Assembly: GCF_015554145.1 (NCBI RefSeq)
Contig: NZ_JADNHZ010000021.1
Span: 1 to 53,041, forward strand
Length of the DNA: 53,041 nucleotides
From: Collinsella aerofaciens
Lineage (GTDB): Bacteria > Actinomycetota > Coriobacteriia > Coriobacteriales > Coriobacteriaceae
Direction of reading: 5' to 3'
The notes beneath the pieces were generated by a model that was not told the DNA's origin, searched no databases, and saw nothing but the letters and a program-made list of their open reading frames with translations. Each line of letters starts with the position of its first letter. The first letter of the stretch is position 1. Made by a program: the position numbers and the translations under genes. Below, piece by piece: positions 38,669 through 47,121 of this stretch.

Positions 38669-41410
38669 ATGGACAAGACCACACAGGACAGCTTGGCAAA
38701 GAAACCCGTCGACATGAGGGACAGGATTCTCGAGCATCTCGAGGCCCTCACCTCTGCCGTCTCGCTCGACGACCTTGCCCGTCTGTCCACCTCCGACATC
38801 GCCGAGACGCTCATCATCTCCAGGAGCCTGGCGAGCCAGTACCTCAACGACCTTGTTCGCGCCGGCCTTGTGGTTAAGGTGGCGGGCAGGCCTGTCCGTT
38901 ATTTTCATCGCCGCGCGTTCCAGAAGCGTTTTCAGGTAAAGCTCTCTACAAGCGAGTACGCCTCGCTCGCCGACCTCATCCAGGCGACGGGAATCGCCGA
39001 TCACCGCGACTTCGCGCGTGCCGTTGGCTTCGACCTGAGCCTCAGCTCCGTTGTCGAGCAGTGCAAGGCTGCGGTTCAGTACCCTCCGTTTGGCCTGCCC
39101 ATCCTCTTGAGCGGCGGCGTGGGTGTCGGTAAGTCTTTCCTTTCTCGCCTTGTGTACGAGTACGGCAAGAACCAGGGCTTGCTGTCCCGCGACTCCTCCT
39201 ATGTGCGCATCGACTGTGCCGGGGTCCCGGACGCCGCCTCGTTCAACGGGCTTCTTGACGAGTCGATCGCGAAATCGCACGGGGGTGTGGTCTTTGTCAA
39301 CGGCATCGAGACACTCTCTCCCTCTGCGATGGAGCACTGCCTTGCGACGGCTCTCGGGCTCGATGCCTCCCAGGATGCGCCGCGCGCTCGCCTCGTTCTT
39401 TCGACGACGCTTTCCGCCGATGACCTGAAGGTTTCCTCGGCCTACAGCAAAATGCCCATCTGTGCCCGCGTCCCCTCACTCAAGGAGCGGACCCCCGAGG
39501 AGCGCGAGGATCTCATCTTGAGCTTCCTACGCAGCGAGGGGTGCCGAATCGGTTCTGATGTGAAGATCAGCCGCGGCGCATACCGTTGCCTCGTGAACGC
39601 GGACTTTTCCGATAACATCGCCGGCTTGCGCGCCTGCGTGACGAACTGCTGCGCCAAAGCGTTCCTCAATCGCGAGGGCGACTACGTCGTCGTTCGCCCG
39701 TATCTTCTTCCCAGTGGGCTCCTCTCCACCGCGCAGATCGATCAACAGCCCGACGATGGCGTTCTGATCGACGCGTCTCTGGATGCCGCCGAGAGCACAG
39801 GGCCGGTCGAGCAGGCGCTCGATGCCCTGTGCTCCCTCGATGAGCGATTCTGCGCCGGGGAGCTTTCTGTCTCCGAGCTCGTCTCGCAAGCTGTCTCCGC
39901 TGCGCGCGGCGTTGAGGATCACTTGATCTTCGGCCGCGGCGTTACCTCCTCGAGGTCGCGCGCCTTCGAGCGCGTCGTGGGCGCGGTCCTTGCCGACGCA
40001 GGCTCTTCTTATGGCATCGAGCTTTCGAGGAAGGTCGCTTTTCTACTGGCCCAGGAGATTTGCCTGCAGTTGTGGCCGGGCATCGGCCTGGCTAAGCGAA
40101 AGTCTGCCTGTGCGGAGCAAATCTCCCATCTCCTCGGTGCCGTGACCTCCGAATTGCCGTTTGCCTCGAGTGTCTCCGATCAGGTCGCCGCAGACGTGGA
40201 AGGGGCGCTTGGAATCTCGCTCGATCACTTCACGAAGACGCTTCTGACGCTGTGCGTCGCATCGGAGTCTCGCGATGCGAAGGCCCTTCGGACGCTCTGC
40301 GTCATCTTGTCCCACGGCTACTCAACGGCGACGAGCATCGCCGACGCGGCGAACCGTATGCTCGGCATGCATGTGTACGAGGCGGTCGACATGCCCTACG
40401 ACCAGCAGCTGAAGGACATCGTCGGTCCGCTCCAGCGCCTCGTCGACCGCCATTCCTACTGCACCGGGGTCGTGTTCCTCGTCGACATGGGCTCCTTGGA
40501 GGAGGCCTATAAGGCCCTCGAAAACGTTACCGACTCCACTATCGGCGTGGTGAACAACGTCTCTACCGGTCTTGCGCTCGAGATCGGGGTTGGGCTGCTC
40601 GGCGGCAAGTCCATCGCCGAGGTTCTTGGCGACGCGACCGCCGCGTGCGTGACGCACTGCAAGGTGATCGAGCGCGTCAACCGTGAGGACGCCATCGTCT
40701 TCTGCTCCGAGTCTGGGGTCGACGCCGCGGAAAGGATACGCCAGCTCGTCTCGCAGAGCCTCCCGCGCACCATAGGCGCGCGCCTGCTCACGAGGCCCTT
40801 CAAGCAGCTCGTCGCGAACGGGTCGAACGACGCCGTTTTCTCCGAGCACCGCGTCTGCGCCGTCATCGGCACGGGAGACCCCGGGGTCGCCTCCGTTCCC
40901 TTCGTCGCCCTCGAGGACATCATGTCGACGGCGTCCGCCTCTAAGGTTGATGCCGTGTTCGGCAGGTGGCTTGACGCTTCCGAGCTCTCTTCTTTCCACG
41001 AGAAGTTGCTCTCGAACATGACGCTGCAGAACGTCATCCGCTCCATCACCATCCTCGACCCGGAGCGGCTATTCCACGAGATCGAGAGCGCCGTGCACGA
41101 GCTTCAGCGCAGGACAGGCGAGAAGATCGGCAGCAACGCCATCATTGGGCTCTACGTCCACCTCTGCTGTCTCGTCGAGCGCCTTGTTACCAGAAACCCC
41201 ATTGAGACCTACGTTGGCCAGGACCGCTTCGAGGAGGAACGCGCCGATTTCATCGAGTCCTTCAGGCAGAGCTTCTCGAGTATCTCGACGCGCTATCGCG
41301 TAGAGGTTCCCGTAAGCGAGATCGCATATGTCTTCGACTACATAAGCGTGAGCGCCGCCCCGGCGCGAGAAGAGCGCCTCGGCTCCTCGGACCTCCTGCT
41401 CGACGAGTGA
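38669..41410 (+). CDS. LevR-like PTS-controlled transcriptional regulator with degenerate AAA+ domain
   Basis: A 913-residue protein with the order of the LevR/MtlR-type activators: N-terminal winged helix (about 15-80), AAA+ module (about 115-340), PRD1 (about 420-520), EIIA-Man-like domain with its histidine at 549 (LSHGYSTATSIADAANR), and PRD2 at the end (IGLYVHLCCLVERL). Walker A is intact (GGVGVGKS, 149-156). In place of the sigma-54 contact loop GAFTGA there is only a short segment, the Walker B acids are replaced (VVFVNGIE), and the arginine-finger region is altered. It therefore probably does not work as a normal sigma-54 activator. GAGGAGGT precedes the ATG. It lies directly upstream of a mannose-family PTS, its likely target. 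Confidence 0.85.
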   Translation: MDKTTQDSLAKKPVDMRDRILEHLEALTSAVSLDDLARLSTSDIAETLIISRSLASQYLNDLVRAGLVVKVAGRPVRYFHRRAFQKRFQVKLSTSEYASLADLIQATGIADHRDFARAVGFDLSLSSVVEQCKAAVQYPPFGLPILLSGGVGVGKSFLSRLVYEYGKNQGLLSRDSSYVRIDCAGVPDAASFNGLLDESIAKSHGGVVFVNGIETLSPSAMEHCLATALGLDASQDAPRARLVLSTTLSADDLKVSSAYSKMPICARVPSLKERTPEEREDLILSFLRSEGCRIGSDVKISRGAYRCLVNADFSDNIAGLRACVTNCCAKAFLNREGDYVVVRPYLLPSGLLSTAQIDQQPDDGVLIDASLDAAESTGPVEQALDALCSLDERFCAGELSVSELVSQAVSAARGVEDHLIFGRGVTSSRSRAFERVVGAVLADAGSSYGIELSRKVAFLLAQEICLQLWPGIGLAKRKSACAEQISHLLGAVTSELPFASSVSDQVAADVEGALGISLDHFTKTLLTLCVASESRDAKALRTLCVILSHGYSTATSIADAANRMLGMHVYEAVDMPYDQQLKDIVGPLQRLVDRHSYCTGVVFLVDMGSLEEAYKALENVTDSTIGVVNNVSTGLALEIGVGLLGGKSIAEVLGDATAACVTHCKVIERVNREDAIVFCSESGVDAAERIRQLVSQSLPRTIGARLLTRPFKQLVANGSNDAVFSEHRVCAVIGTGDPGVASVPFVALEDIMSTASASKVDAVFGRWLDASELSSFHEKLLSNMTLQNVIRSITILDPERLFHEIESAVHELQRRTGEKIGSNAIIGLYVHLCCLVERLVTRNPIETYVGQDRFEEERADFIESFRQSFSSISTRYRVEVPVSEIAYVFDYISVSAAPAREERLGSSDLLLDE

Positions 41411-41533
41411 CCTTCCCCGCGCCGCCGCGAGCTGACCGCGCGTCCTCAATAATCCGATAACCCCTTGCCCGGCGCGAATCCGGATAGCGCCGAGGCAGTA
41501 CCGAACGTAAAACTTCATTTGATAGGAGCAAAC

Positions 41534-42007
41534 ATGAGTGTTGTTATGGCACGAATCGACAATCGCCTGCTTCACGGCATCATCGTGACGCAGTGGGCCC
41601 CGGTGTCGGGCGCGACCCGAGTCATGGTCATCGACGACAAGGTCGCCGGCGACGAGGTCCTGAAGTCCACCATGAGGATGGCGCGCCCCGCGGGCATGGC
41701 CGTCTCGATCATCTCCGAGCAGACCGCGCTCAAGAACTTCGCGGCGGGCAAGTACGACCGCGAGAAGGTCTTTGTCATCGCCAAGGAGCCCGAGACGATC
41801 CTTCACCTGGTCGAGTCGGGCATCGAGCTCCCGTCGCTGATCGTCGGCGGCTCTCTTGTCAAGGAGGGCGGCGTCCAGCTCACCCAGCGCGCCTATGCCT
41901 CCGCCGAGAACGTCCAGAGCTACAAGGCGCTCATCGCCCGCGGCGTCAAGGTGACGGCACAGTTCGTGCCCGCCGACAAGCCCGTCTCCGTCGCCGACCT
42001 CATCTAA
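41534..42007 (+). CDS. PTS mannose/fructose/sorbose family EIIB
   Basis: A 157-residue cytoplasmic phosphocarrier. The phosphorylated His14 is in RIDNRLLHGIIVTQW, typical of the family. ATG 41,534 follows ATAGGAGC; the frame upstream lacks similarity. In this family the B subunit receives phosphate from EIIA and passes it to the sugar. The 120-nt upstream gap shows no sigma-54 (-24/-12) promoter. Confidence 0.94.
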   Translation: MSVVMARIDNRLLHGIIVTQWAPVSGATRVMVIDDKVAGDEVLKSTMRMARPAGMAVSIISEQTALKNFAAGKYDREKVFVIAKEPETILHLVESGIELPSLIVGGSLVKEGGVQLTQRAYASAENVQSYKALIARGVKVTAQFVPADKPVSVADLI

Positions 42008-42016
42008 GGAGGGATC

Positions 42017-42802
42017 ATGGTCAACTTCACTATCCTGCAGGTCGTCCTTTTGACCCTGCTGGCCTTCATCAAGCACGTGGACTACTACGGCATCCCGATG
42101 ATCTTCGTCAACTATGCCGTCTTCTGGGGCCTTATCACCGGTGTCGTCATGGGCGACTGGCAGACCGGCCTCGTCATCGGCGGCACCATCCAGCTCATGC
42201 AGCTCGGCGTCGCGGGCTTCGGCGGCTCGTCGATTCCCGACTACGGCACGATGGCCATCATCGCCACAGCCTACGGCGTGACCCTGGGCGCGGACACGGG
42301 CCTCGCCATCGGCCTGCCGGTCGGCATGCTCGGCATCCAGCTCGACGTCATCGTCAAGATCCTCAACGGCTTCGTCGTCGAGAAGTCCCAGAAGTTCTGC
42401 GACGAGGGCAAGTTCAAGCAGATGAACGCCATCCTGTGGGTCTGCCCCGTGCTCTTCGGCCTGTGCGCCGCCCTGCCCGTCTTTGTCTCCGTGACCCTCG
42501 GCCAGCCCGCCGTCAACTGGCTCCTCGAGGTTATGCCCCAGTGGTTCCTTTCCGGCCTCACCCTCGCCGGCAAGATGCTCCCGGCCGTCGGAATCGCGAT
42601 GCTGCTGCGTTACATGCCCACCGGCAAGTACTTCCAGTACCTGCTCGCCGGCTTCTTCCTCTCGGCCTTCCTGAACGTGCCCATCATCGGCGCCGCCATC
42701 GTCGGCTTTGCCCTCGCGATCGCGTTCTACCAGCGCGCCGAGAGGGACACCGAGCTCGCCGCCCACGCTTCCGCAGACGCCTTCATCGGAGAGGATGAGT
42801 AA
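42017..42802 (+). CDS. PTS mannose/fructose/sorbose family EIIC
   Basis: A membrane subunit of 261 residues with about seven to eight helices. MQLGVAGFGGSSIPDYGTMA is close to the conserved family signature (GxxGFGGxxxPD). It forms the sugar channel together with EIID encoded next. Confidence 0.94.
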   Translation: MVNFTILQVVLLTLLAFIKHVDYYGIPMIFVNYAVFWGLITGVVMGDWQTGLVIGGTIQLMQLGVAGFGGSSIPDYGTMAIIATAYGVTLGADTGLAIGLPVGMLGIQLDVIVKILNGFVVEKSQKFCDEGKFKQMNAILWVCPVLFGLCAALPVFVSVTLGQPAVNWLLEVMPQWFLSGLTLAGKMLPAVGIAMLLRYMPTGKYFQYLLAGFFLSAFLNVPIIGAAIVGFALAIAFYQRAERDTELAAHASADAFIGEDE

Positions 42803-42804
42803 CC

Positions 42805-43638
42805 ATGGAAAACGAGAACATCACCGCCGTCGCCAAGGGCAAGCCCTCCGGCTACAAGGTCACCAAGAAGGACCTGCGCAACGCGAACTGGCGCTGGCTC
42901 ATGAGCGTGTGCACCTTCAACTACCAGACCCAGCAGGGCGCCTCAGTCGCCTACGCCCTCTCGCCGGTCCTGAGGAAGATCTACACGAACGACGAGGACT
43001 ATAAGCAAGCGCTCAACAACCACTTCCGCTACTACAACACCCAGCCTTGGCTCGCCGCCATCATCCTTGGCGCCTGCGTGGCCATGGAGGAGCGCGACGG
43101 CCTAGCGGCGGCGGACGCCGTCCAAGACCTGAAGATCGGCACCATGGGACCGCTCGCCGGCGTCGGCGACTCCCTGCTCATGACCATGATCCCGACCATC
43201 ATGGGCTCCATCGCCGCCTACATGGCCATCGAGGGCAACCCCGTGGGAGCCGGCATCTGGTTCGCGCTCATCCTGGCCATCTTCTGGGTCCGCATGCACG
43301 CCCTCGAGTTCGGCTACAAGCAGGGCGTGAAGCTCGTCACCGACTTCAGCGAGAAGCTTCCCAACCTCACTGCCGCCGCCTCCGTGCTCGGCCTCACCGT
43401 GGTCGGCTGCCTCATCGCCTCGGTCATCGGCGTCACCTGCCCGATTAGCTTCAGCTTCGGCGACGTCGCGATGGAGATCCAGCCGCTGCTCGACAAGATC
43501 CTGCCTGCCATGATCCCCGCCGCCATCACGGGAAGCGCGTATTACCTTCTTACCAAGAAGAACGCGAGCATGACGGCCCTCATCCTCGTGGTGATTGTCC
43601 TCGCGATGGTCGCCTCCGCCGCCGGCATCCTCGCTTAG
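42805..43638 (+). CDS. PTS mannose/fructose/sorbose family EIID
   Basis: A 277-residue membrane partner of EIIC. Features are NYQTQQGASVAYALSPVLRKIY near the start, NNHFRYYNTQPWLAAIILGA, and IGTMGPLAGVGDSLLMTMIP, all typical of the EIID family. ATG is 2 bp after the EIIC stop, with GGAGAGGATGA upstream. Confidence 0.94.
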   Translation: MENENITAVAKGKPSGYKVTKKDLRNANWRWLMSVCTFNYQTQQGASVAYALSPVLRKIYTNDEDYKQALNNHFRYYNTQPWLAAIILGACVAMEERDGLAAADAVQDLKIGTMGPLAGVGDSLLMTMIPTIMGSIAAYMAIEGNPVGAGIWFALILAIFWVRMHALEFGYKQGVKLVTDFSEKLPNLTAAASVLGLTVVGCLIASVIGVTCPISFSFGDVAMEIQPLLDKILPAMIPAAITGSAYYLLTKKNASMTALILVVIVLAMVASAAGILA

Positions 43639-43664
43639 CTTCGACCCAAGAGATTGGTGAATCA

Positions 43665-44063
43665 ATGAGAAAGATAGTTGTGGCGAGCCATTCCCTTCTC
43701 GCCCAGGGCTTCAAGGACACCCTCGAGTTCCTTACGGGTAAGGGCGACGCCGTCAACGCCGTGTGCGCCTACGTGAACGACAACGGCGAGGGGCTCGACG
43801 CGGCGGTCGAGGCGGCTCTTTCGGGCACTGACGAGGTCGTCGTCCTTACCGACGCGTTCGGCGGCAGCGTGAACCAGCGCTTCTCCCGCTTCGCCTCCGA
43901 CCGGATCCACGTGATCGCGGGTGTCAACCTCCCGCTCGCCATGACGGTCGCGCTCGCGCGCCCCGACGAGAAGCTCGACTTCGATGCCCTCGTCAACGAG
44001 GCGCGCCAGCAGATCATCTACGTGAACGGTGTCAGTTCTGCCGAGTGCGACGACGACGAATAG
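43665..44063 (+). CDS. PTS mannose/fructose/sorbose family EIIA
   Basis: A 132-residue domain that accepts phosphate from HPr on His9 (IVVASHSLLAQGF). VLTDAFGGSVNQRF matches the family loop (TDLFGGSPxN). It is separate from EIIB, in the order B-C-D-A. It could also phosphorylate or sequester the LevR-like regulator; that is known for relatives, not shown here. Confidence 0.92.
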   Translation: MRKIVVASHSLLAQGFKDTLEFLTGKGDAVNAVCAYVNDNGEGLDAAVEAALSGTDEVVVLTDAFGGSVNQRFSRFASDRIHVIAGVNLPLAMTVALARPDEKLDFDALVNEARQQIIYVNGVSSAECDDDE

Positions 44064-44075
44064 AGGAGGTCGACG

Positions 44076-45200
44076 ATGAGAGAGTTCCTTAAGGACGTGT
44101 GGATGCACGGCGGTGAGGAAAGCCGCGCCATCACCCCCGAGAACATCACGGGCGAGAAGGGCCGCGCCGCCATGTCGGCCAGCCACCTCGGCGTCGGCCG
44201 CAAGGGCTCGTGCTGCGTGCCCCTTGAGTCCGGCGAGACCATCACGCTCGCGGACATCGAGGGCCCCGGCATCATCCGCCACATCTGGATGACCGTCCCC
44301 GACAAGACCGCCGCCGGCAGCTTCGTCATGCGCGACCTCGTGCTGCGCTTCTACTGGGACGACGAGGAGACCCCCTCGGTCGAGTGCCCTGTCGGCGACT
44401 TCTTCTGTAACGGCTTCGGTGAGCGCGCCATTGTCAACTCAATGCCCATCTGCGTGAACCCGACGGGCGGCATGAACTGCTACTTCGAGATGCCCTTCAG
44501 GAAGCACGCCAAGGTCACGCTTACGAGCGAGCACCCCGGGTTCATTAAGTACATCTTCTACACGTTCAACTACGCGCTCACCGACGTGCCGGACGACGCC
44601 ATGTACTTCCACGCTCGCTTTAACCGCGAGCGCAGCACCCGCAGGGGCGTCGACTACACCGTGCTCGACGGCGTGCGCGGCAAGGGCTACTACGTCGGCA
44701 CCTACATGGCCCTGTGCGCCCTGGAGCGCTATTGGTGGGGCGAGGGCGAGATGAAGTTCTTCCTCGACGGCGACGAGGAGTTCCCCACGGTCACCTCGAC
44801 GGGAGCCGAGGACTACTTCGGCGGTGCCTGGGCCTTTCTCGACAGGCCGCCCCACGCGCTGCCCGAGGCGCAGTGCTTCAACACGCTGTTCGCCGGCTAC
44901 CCGTACCGCTCGACGCGCGACGCCACGCGCGACCGCTTCAGCGCGGGCAAGCCGAACCCGAACCCGATGCTCGCGACCAACGACGACGCGCTGCCCAGGC
45001 ACGGTCTCTACAGGTGGCACCTTCCCGACCCGATCTCGTTCAAGGAGGACCTGCGCGTGACATTCCAGGACCTCGGCAACGACGACATCAAGCTCTACGA
45101 GCGCGAGGACGACATCTCCACCGTCGCCTACTGGTACCAAAGCGAGCCGCACGCCGTGCTCGCCCCGTTTGCCGCAAGGCAGGACCGCGTGCCCAGGTAG
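44076..45200 (+). CDS. DUF2961 protein, glycoside hydrolase family GH172
   Basis: A 374-residue cytoplasmic protein without signal peptide. The DUF2961 core is clear: GPGIIRHIWMTVPD, FYWDDEETPSVECPVGDFF, TSTGAEDYFGGAWAF and the histidine/arginine-rich strands near FAGYPYRST. Characterised GH172 members include a Bifidobacterium enzyme acting on difructose dianhydride and D-arabinofuranosidases. With the adjacent fructokinase and PTS, a fructofuranoside substrate is the simplest guess. It is 12 bp after EIIA, hence in the same operon. Confidence 0.85.
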   Translation: MREFLKDVWMHGGEESRAITPENITGEKGRAAMSASHLGVGRKGSCCVPLESGETITLADIEGPGIIRHIWMTVPDKTAAGSFVMRDLVLRFYWDDEETPSVECPVGDFFCNGFGERAIVNSMPICVNPTGGMNCYFEMPFRKHAKVTLTSEHPGFIKYIFYTFNYALTDVPDDAMYFHARFNRERSTRRGVDYTVLDGVRGKGYYVGTYMALCALERYWWGEGEMKFFLDGDEEFPTVTSTGAEDYFGGAWAFLDRPPHALPEAQCFNTLFAGYPYRSTRDATRDRFSAGKPNPNPMLATNDDALPRHGLYRWHLPDPISFKEDLRVTFQDLGNDDIKLYEREDDISTVAYWYQSEPHAVLAPFAARQDRVPR

Positions 45201-45227
45201 GGTCGCCTCGAAACATGCCAACGTTAT

Positions 45228-45264
45228 GGGCGCCCGCGGTTGACCATGGCTGCGGGCGCCCCTT
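45228..45264 (+). terminator. Hairpin between GH172 and fructokinase genes
   Basis: GGGCGCCCGC and GCGGGCGCCC form a 10-bp stem with a 14-nt loop, followed by only CTTT. It may attenuate rather than end the transcript before the kinase. Confidence 0.55.
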
Positions 45265-45279
45265 TGCAAGGAGGATCAC

Positions 45280-46164
45280 ATGAGCGAAAAGCAAATGAGG
45301 CTCGGCGCCCTCGAAGCCGGCGGGACCAAGATGGTCTGTGCCGTGGTGTCCGGCGACGGCGAGGTCCTCGACCGTATGGAGACCCCGACGCTTGCGCCCG
45401 CCGAGACCGTCCCGCAGATGATCGAGTGGTTCGCCGCCCGCGATGTGGACGCGTTGGGCATCGGCGCCTTCGGCCCGACCTGCGTCGACCCCGCCGACGA
45501 GCGCTACGGCTCCATCCTGCAGACCCCCAAGCTCGCGTGGCGAGGCTATGGTCTTCGCGCCGCGTTCGCCGACGCCCTCGGGATTCCGGTGGCCTACGAC
45601 ACGGACGTGAACGTTGCCTGCCTCGGCGAAGTGGTCTTCGGCTGCTGCAAGGGGCTCGAGGACGCCGTCTACGTGACCATCGGCACCGGTGTGGGCGCGG
45701 GCGTCATGTGCGCGGGCAGGCTCCTTCACGGCATGCTGCACCCCGAGGCCGGCCACATGCTGGTAAGGACCCGTCCCACCGAGGAGGGACGCTGCGTCTG
45801 CCCGAGCCACGCGAACTGTCTCGAGGGCCTCGCCTCCGGCCCCGCCATCGCCGCGCGCTGGGGAAAGCCCGCGGCCGAGCTCGCGGACAACGATGAGGTG
45901 TGGGCGCTCGAGGGGGATTATCTGGGGCAGATGTGCGCGAACCTCGTGCTCATGTACTCGCCTCGCCGCATCGTCCTCGGCGGCGGCGTGATGCACCAGG
46001 AGCAGCTCTACGGCATCGTCCGCAAGAAGACCCTCGAATATCTGGGTGGCTACATCCAGACCGCCGAGCTTAAGGACATGGAGAGCTACATCTGCGCCCC
46101 GGGCTGCGGCGGCGACCAAGGAATCCTCGGCGCGGCCGAGCTGGCAAGAAGGGCGCTCGCGTAA
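45280..46164 (+). CDS. ROK family sugar kinase, probable fructokinase
   Basis: A 294-residue ROK kinase. The ATP loop LGALEAGGTKMVCAVV matches ScrK-type fructokinases rather than glucokinases. GIGAFGPTCVD, TIGTGVGAGVM and the zinc-site segment CVCPSHANCLEG are present, the last as a HxxC-rich ROK motif after the conserved EAGH. AAGGAGGATC precedes the ATG. It would phosphorylate free fructose released inside the cell by the upstream GH172 enzyme. Specificity is inferred by resemblance. Confidence 0.88.
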   Translation: MSEKQMRLGALEAGGTKMVCAVVSGDGEVLDRMETPTLAPAETVPQMIEWFAARDVDALGIGAFGPTCVDPADERYGSILQTPKLAWRGYGLRAAFADALGIPVAYDTDVNVACLGEVVFGCCKGLEDAVYVTIGTGVGAGVMCAGRLLHGMLHPEAGHMLVRTRPTEEGRCVCPSHANCLEGLASGPAIAARWGKPAAELADNDEVWALEGDYLGQMCANLVLMYSPRRIVLGGGVMHQEQLYGIVRKKTLEYLGGYIQTAELKDMESYICAPGCGGDQGILGAAELARRALA

Positions 46165-46196
46165 CTTGCGCTCTCTCCGCCATACAACGCGTTAAG

Positions 46197-46246
46197 AAAA
46201 GACGAGCGCTTCTTGCCAATTGAGCGGCAAGAAGCGCTCGTCTTTT
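46197..46246. terminator. Bidirectional terminator, 21-bp perfect stem
   Basis: Arms 46,197-46,217 and 46,226-46,246 are exact complements with an 8-nt loop, starting AAAA and ending TTTT, so it can stop transcription from both sides. Confidence 0.95.
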
Positions 46247-46280
46247 GCATTTGTTCTTGGGGCAGGACGCCCCGCCTCCG

Positions 46281-46564
46281 CTAGAGTCCCTGGACCGCCA
46301 CACCCACGAGGTTTGGACCGGTGTGGACAAGAAACGCGGGGCTGATGTCGGAGCGGACGACCTCCACCGCGTTGGCCACGCGCTCGCACAGGGCCTGCTC
46401 CATGCGGTCGTAGAGGTCGGCGTGGGCCGAGGTGCAGCTCGCGGCAAAGCGCACCTTGGGGTGCTTCTCGACGATGGCGGCGATGAGCTTGACCTCGGTG
46501 CGATGCGGTACTTGCACAGCCATTTCGTGTGCGCGAGGCTGTTGGCTTTCTGGGCCACAGCAAT
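46281..46564 (-). pseudogene. 3' remnant of a gene, DegV-like C-terminus
   Basis: Minus-strand sequence reads KANSLAHTKWLCKYR in one frame and TEVKLIAAIVEKHPKVRFAA...VHTGPNLVGVAVQGL in another, joined by a frameshift near 46,510. The end (DISPAFLVHTGPNLVG) resembles the fatty-acid-binding end of DegV-family proteins. No N-terminal part, ribosome-binding site or promoter is visible upstream. Identity is tentative. Confidence 0.5.
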
Positions 46565-46642
46565 CACCTTCCCCTTAGTATGATGGCCTGAACAATCCTC
46601 ATGCTAGGGGGAAGGTTTTTGTCGCGTAGCGGAAATTGGCCT

Positions 46643-46740
46643 CCACCCGCTGAGCGGGTGGCTTTCTATGCCGCGCGTGCCGCACGGCACGGACTAAAGT
46701 CCATGAATAAAACGAGGAAGGCCACGTCCGGCCTCCCTCG
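46643..46740 (+). repeat. Four consecutive hairpins, possibly an IS200/IS605-type end
   Basis: In 98 bp: CCACCCGC/GCGGGTGG (46,643), GTGCCG/CGGCAC (46,677), GGACT/AGTCC (46,691), and CGAGG-GGCC/GGCC-CCTCG (46,713). Subterminal hairpins of this kind are known at the ends of IS200/IS605 elements. No transposase or TnpB gene is adjacent. It may instead be a structured RNA. Confidence 0.5.
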
Positions 46741-46762
46741 CAAAGAGTCTCTGATTGCTCCC

Positions 46763-46789
46763 ACTCATTGGGGACAGACTTAAATGAGT
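46763..46789. repeat. GGGGACAG-core hairpin repeat
   Basis: ACTCATT and AATGAGT pair across GGGGACAGACTTA. The core resembles the repeat families A and B, and two further GGGAC words (about 46,812 and 46,850) follow. It lies in a gene-free stretch (46,565-47,121). Confidence 0.55.
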
Positions 46790-46938
46790 GCTCTTGAAAT
46801 GCCGGCGCCTGGGGACGTTCTTTTTCTGTCTGCAGTTTGGGACGGTCCTTAGAGCTGCAGCGCGCCATGAGCGACGAGGCGAAGCGGATCATCCTGTCTT
46901 TCGAGTTCTAAGCAGAATTCCCCGTCTCTGAGTAATGA

Positions 46939-47068
46939 TTAGTGCGCATTTGTGCGTATTTGCGTGCGTAGGATTGCGTGACCATGCGTGTATAAGCGCC
47001 GTCTGCGGCTGTATTATGACCATTTGGCGGTTATATACGCAAAAGTACGCACATACGCGCTAATTTGT
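46939..47068 (+). promoter_or_regulatory. Cluster of TGCGTA operator-like repeats
   Basis: Five TGCGTA/TGCGTG words on the plus strand (46,941-46,990) are followed by three inverted ones (TACGC at 47,035-47,060). This dense array lies just upstream of the oxidoreductase-DeoR pair and suggests binding by the DeoR protein. TATATA near 47,033 is a possible -10. Confidence 0.5.
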
Positions 47069-47121
47069 GCGAATATAGAGATGGCAGAAATGTTAGACGC
47101 TCCATGACCCAGGAGGCACAT

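Noticed and set aside
41411-41533. Sigma-54 promoter before the PTS operon
   Set aside because: No TGGCAC-N5-TTGC-like sequence could be found in the gap.
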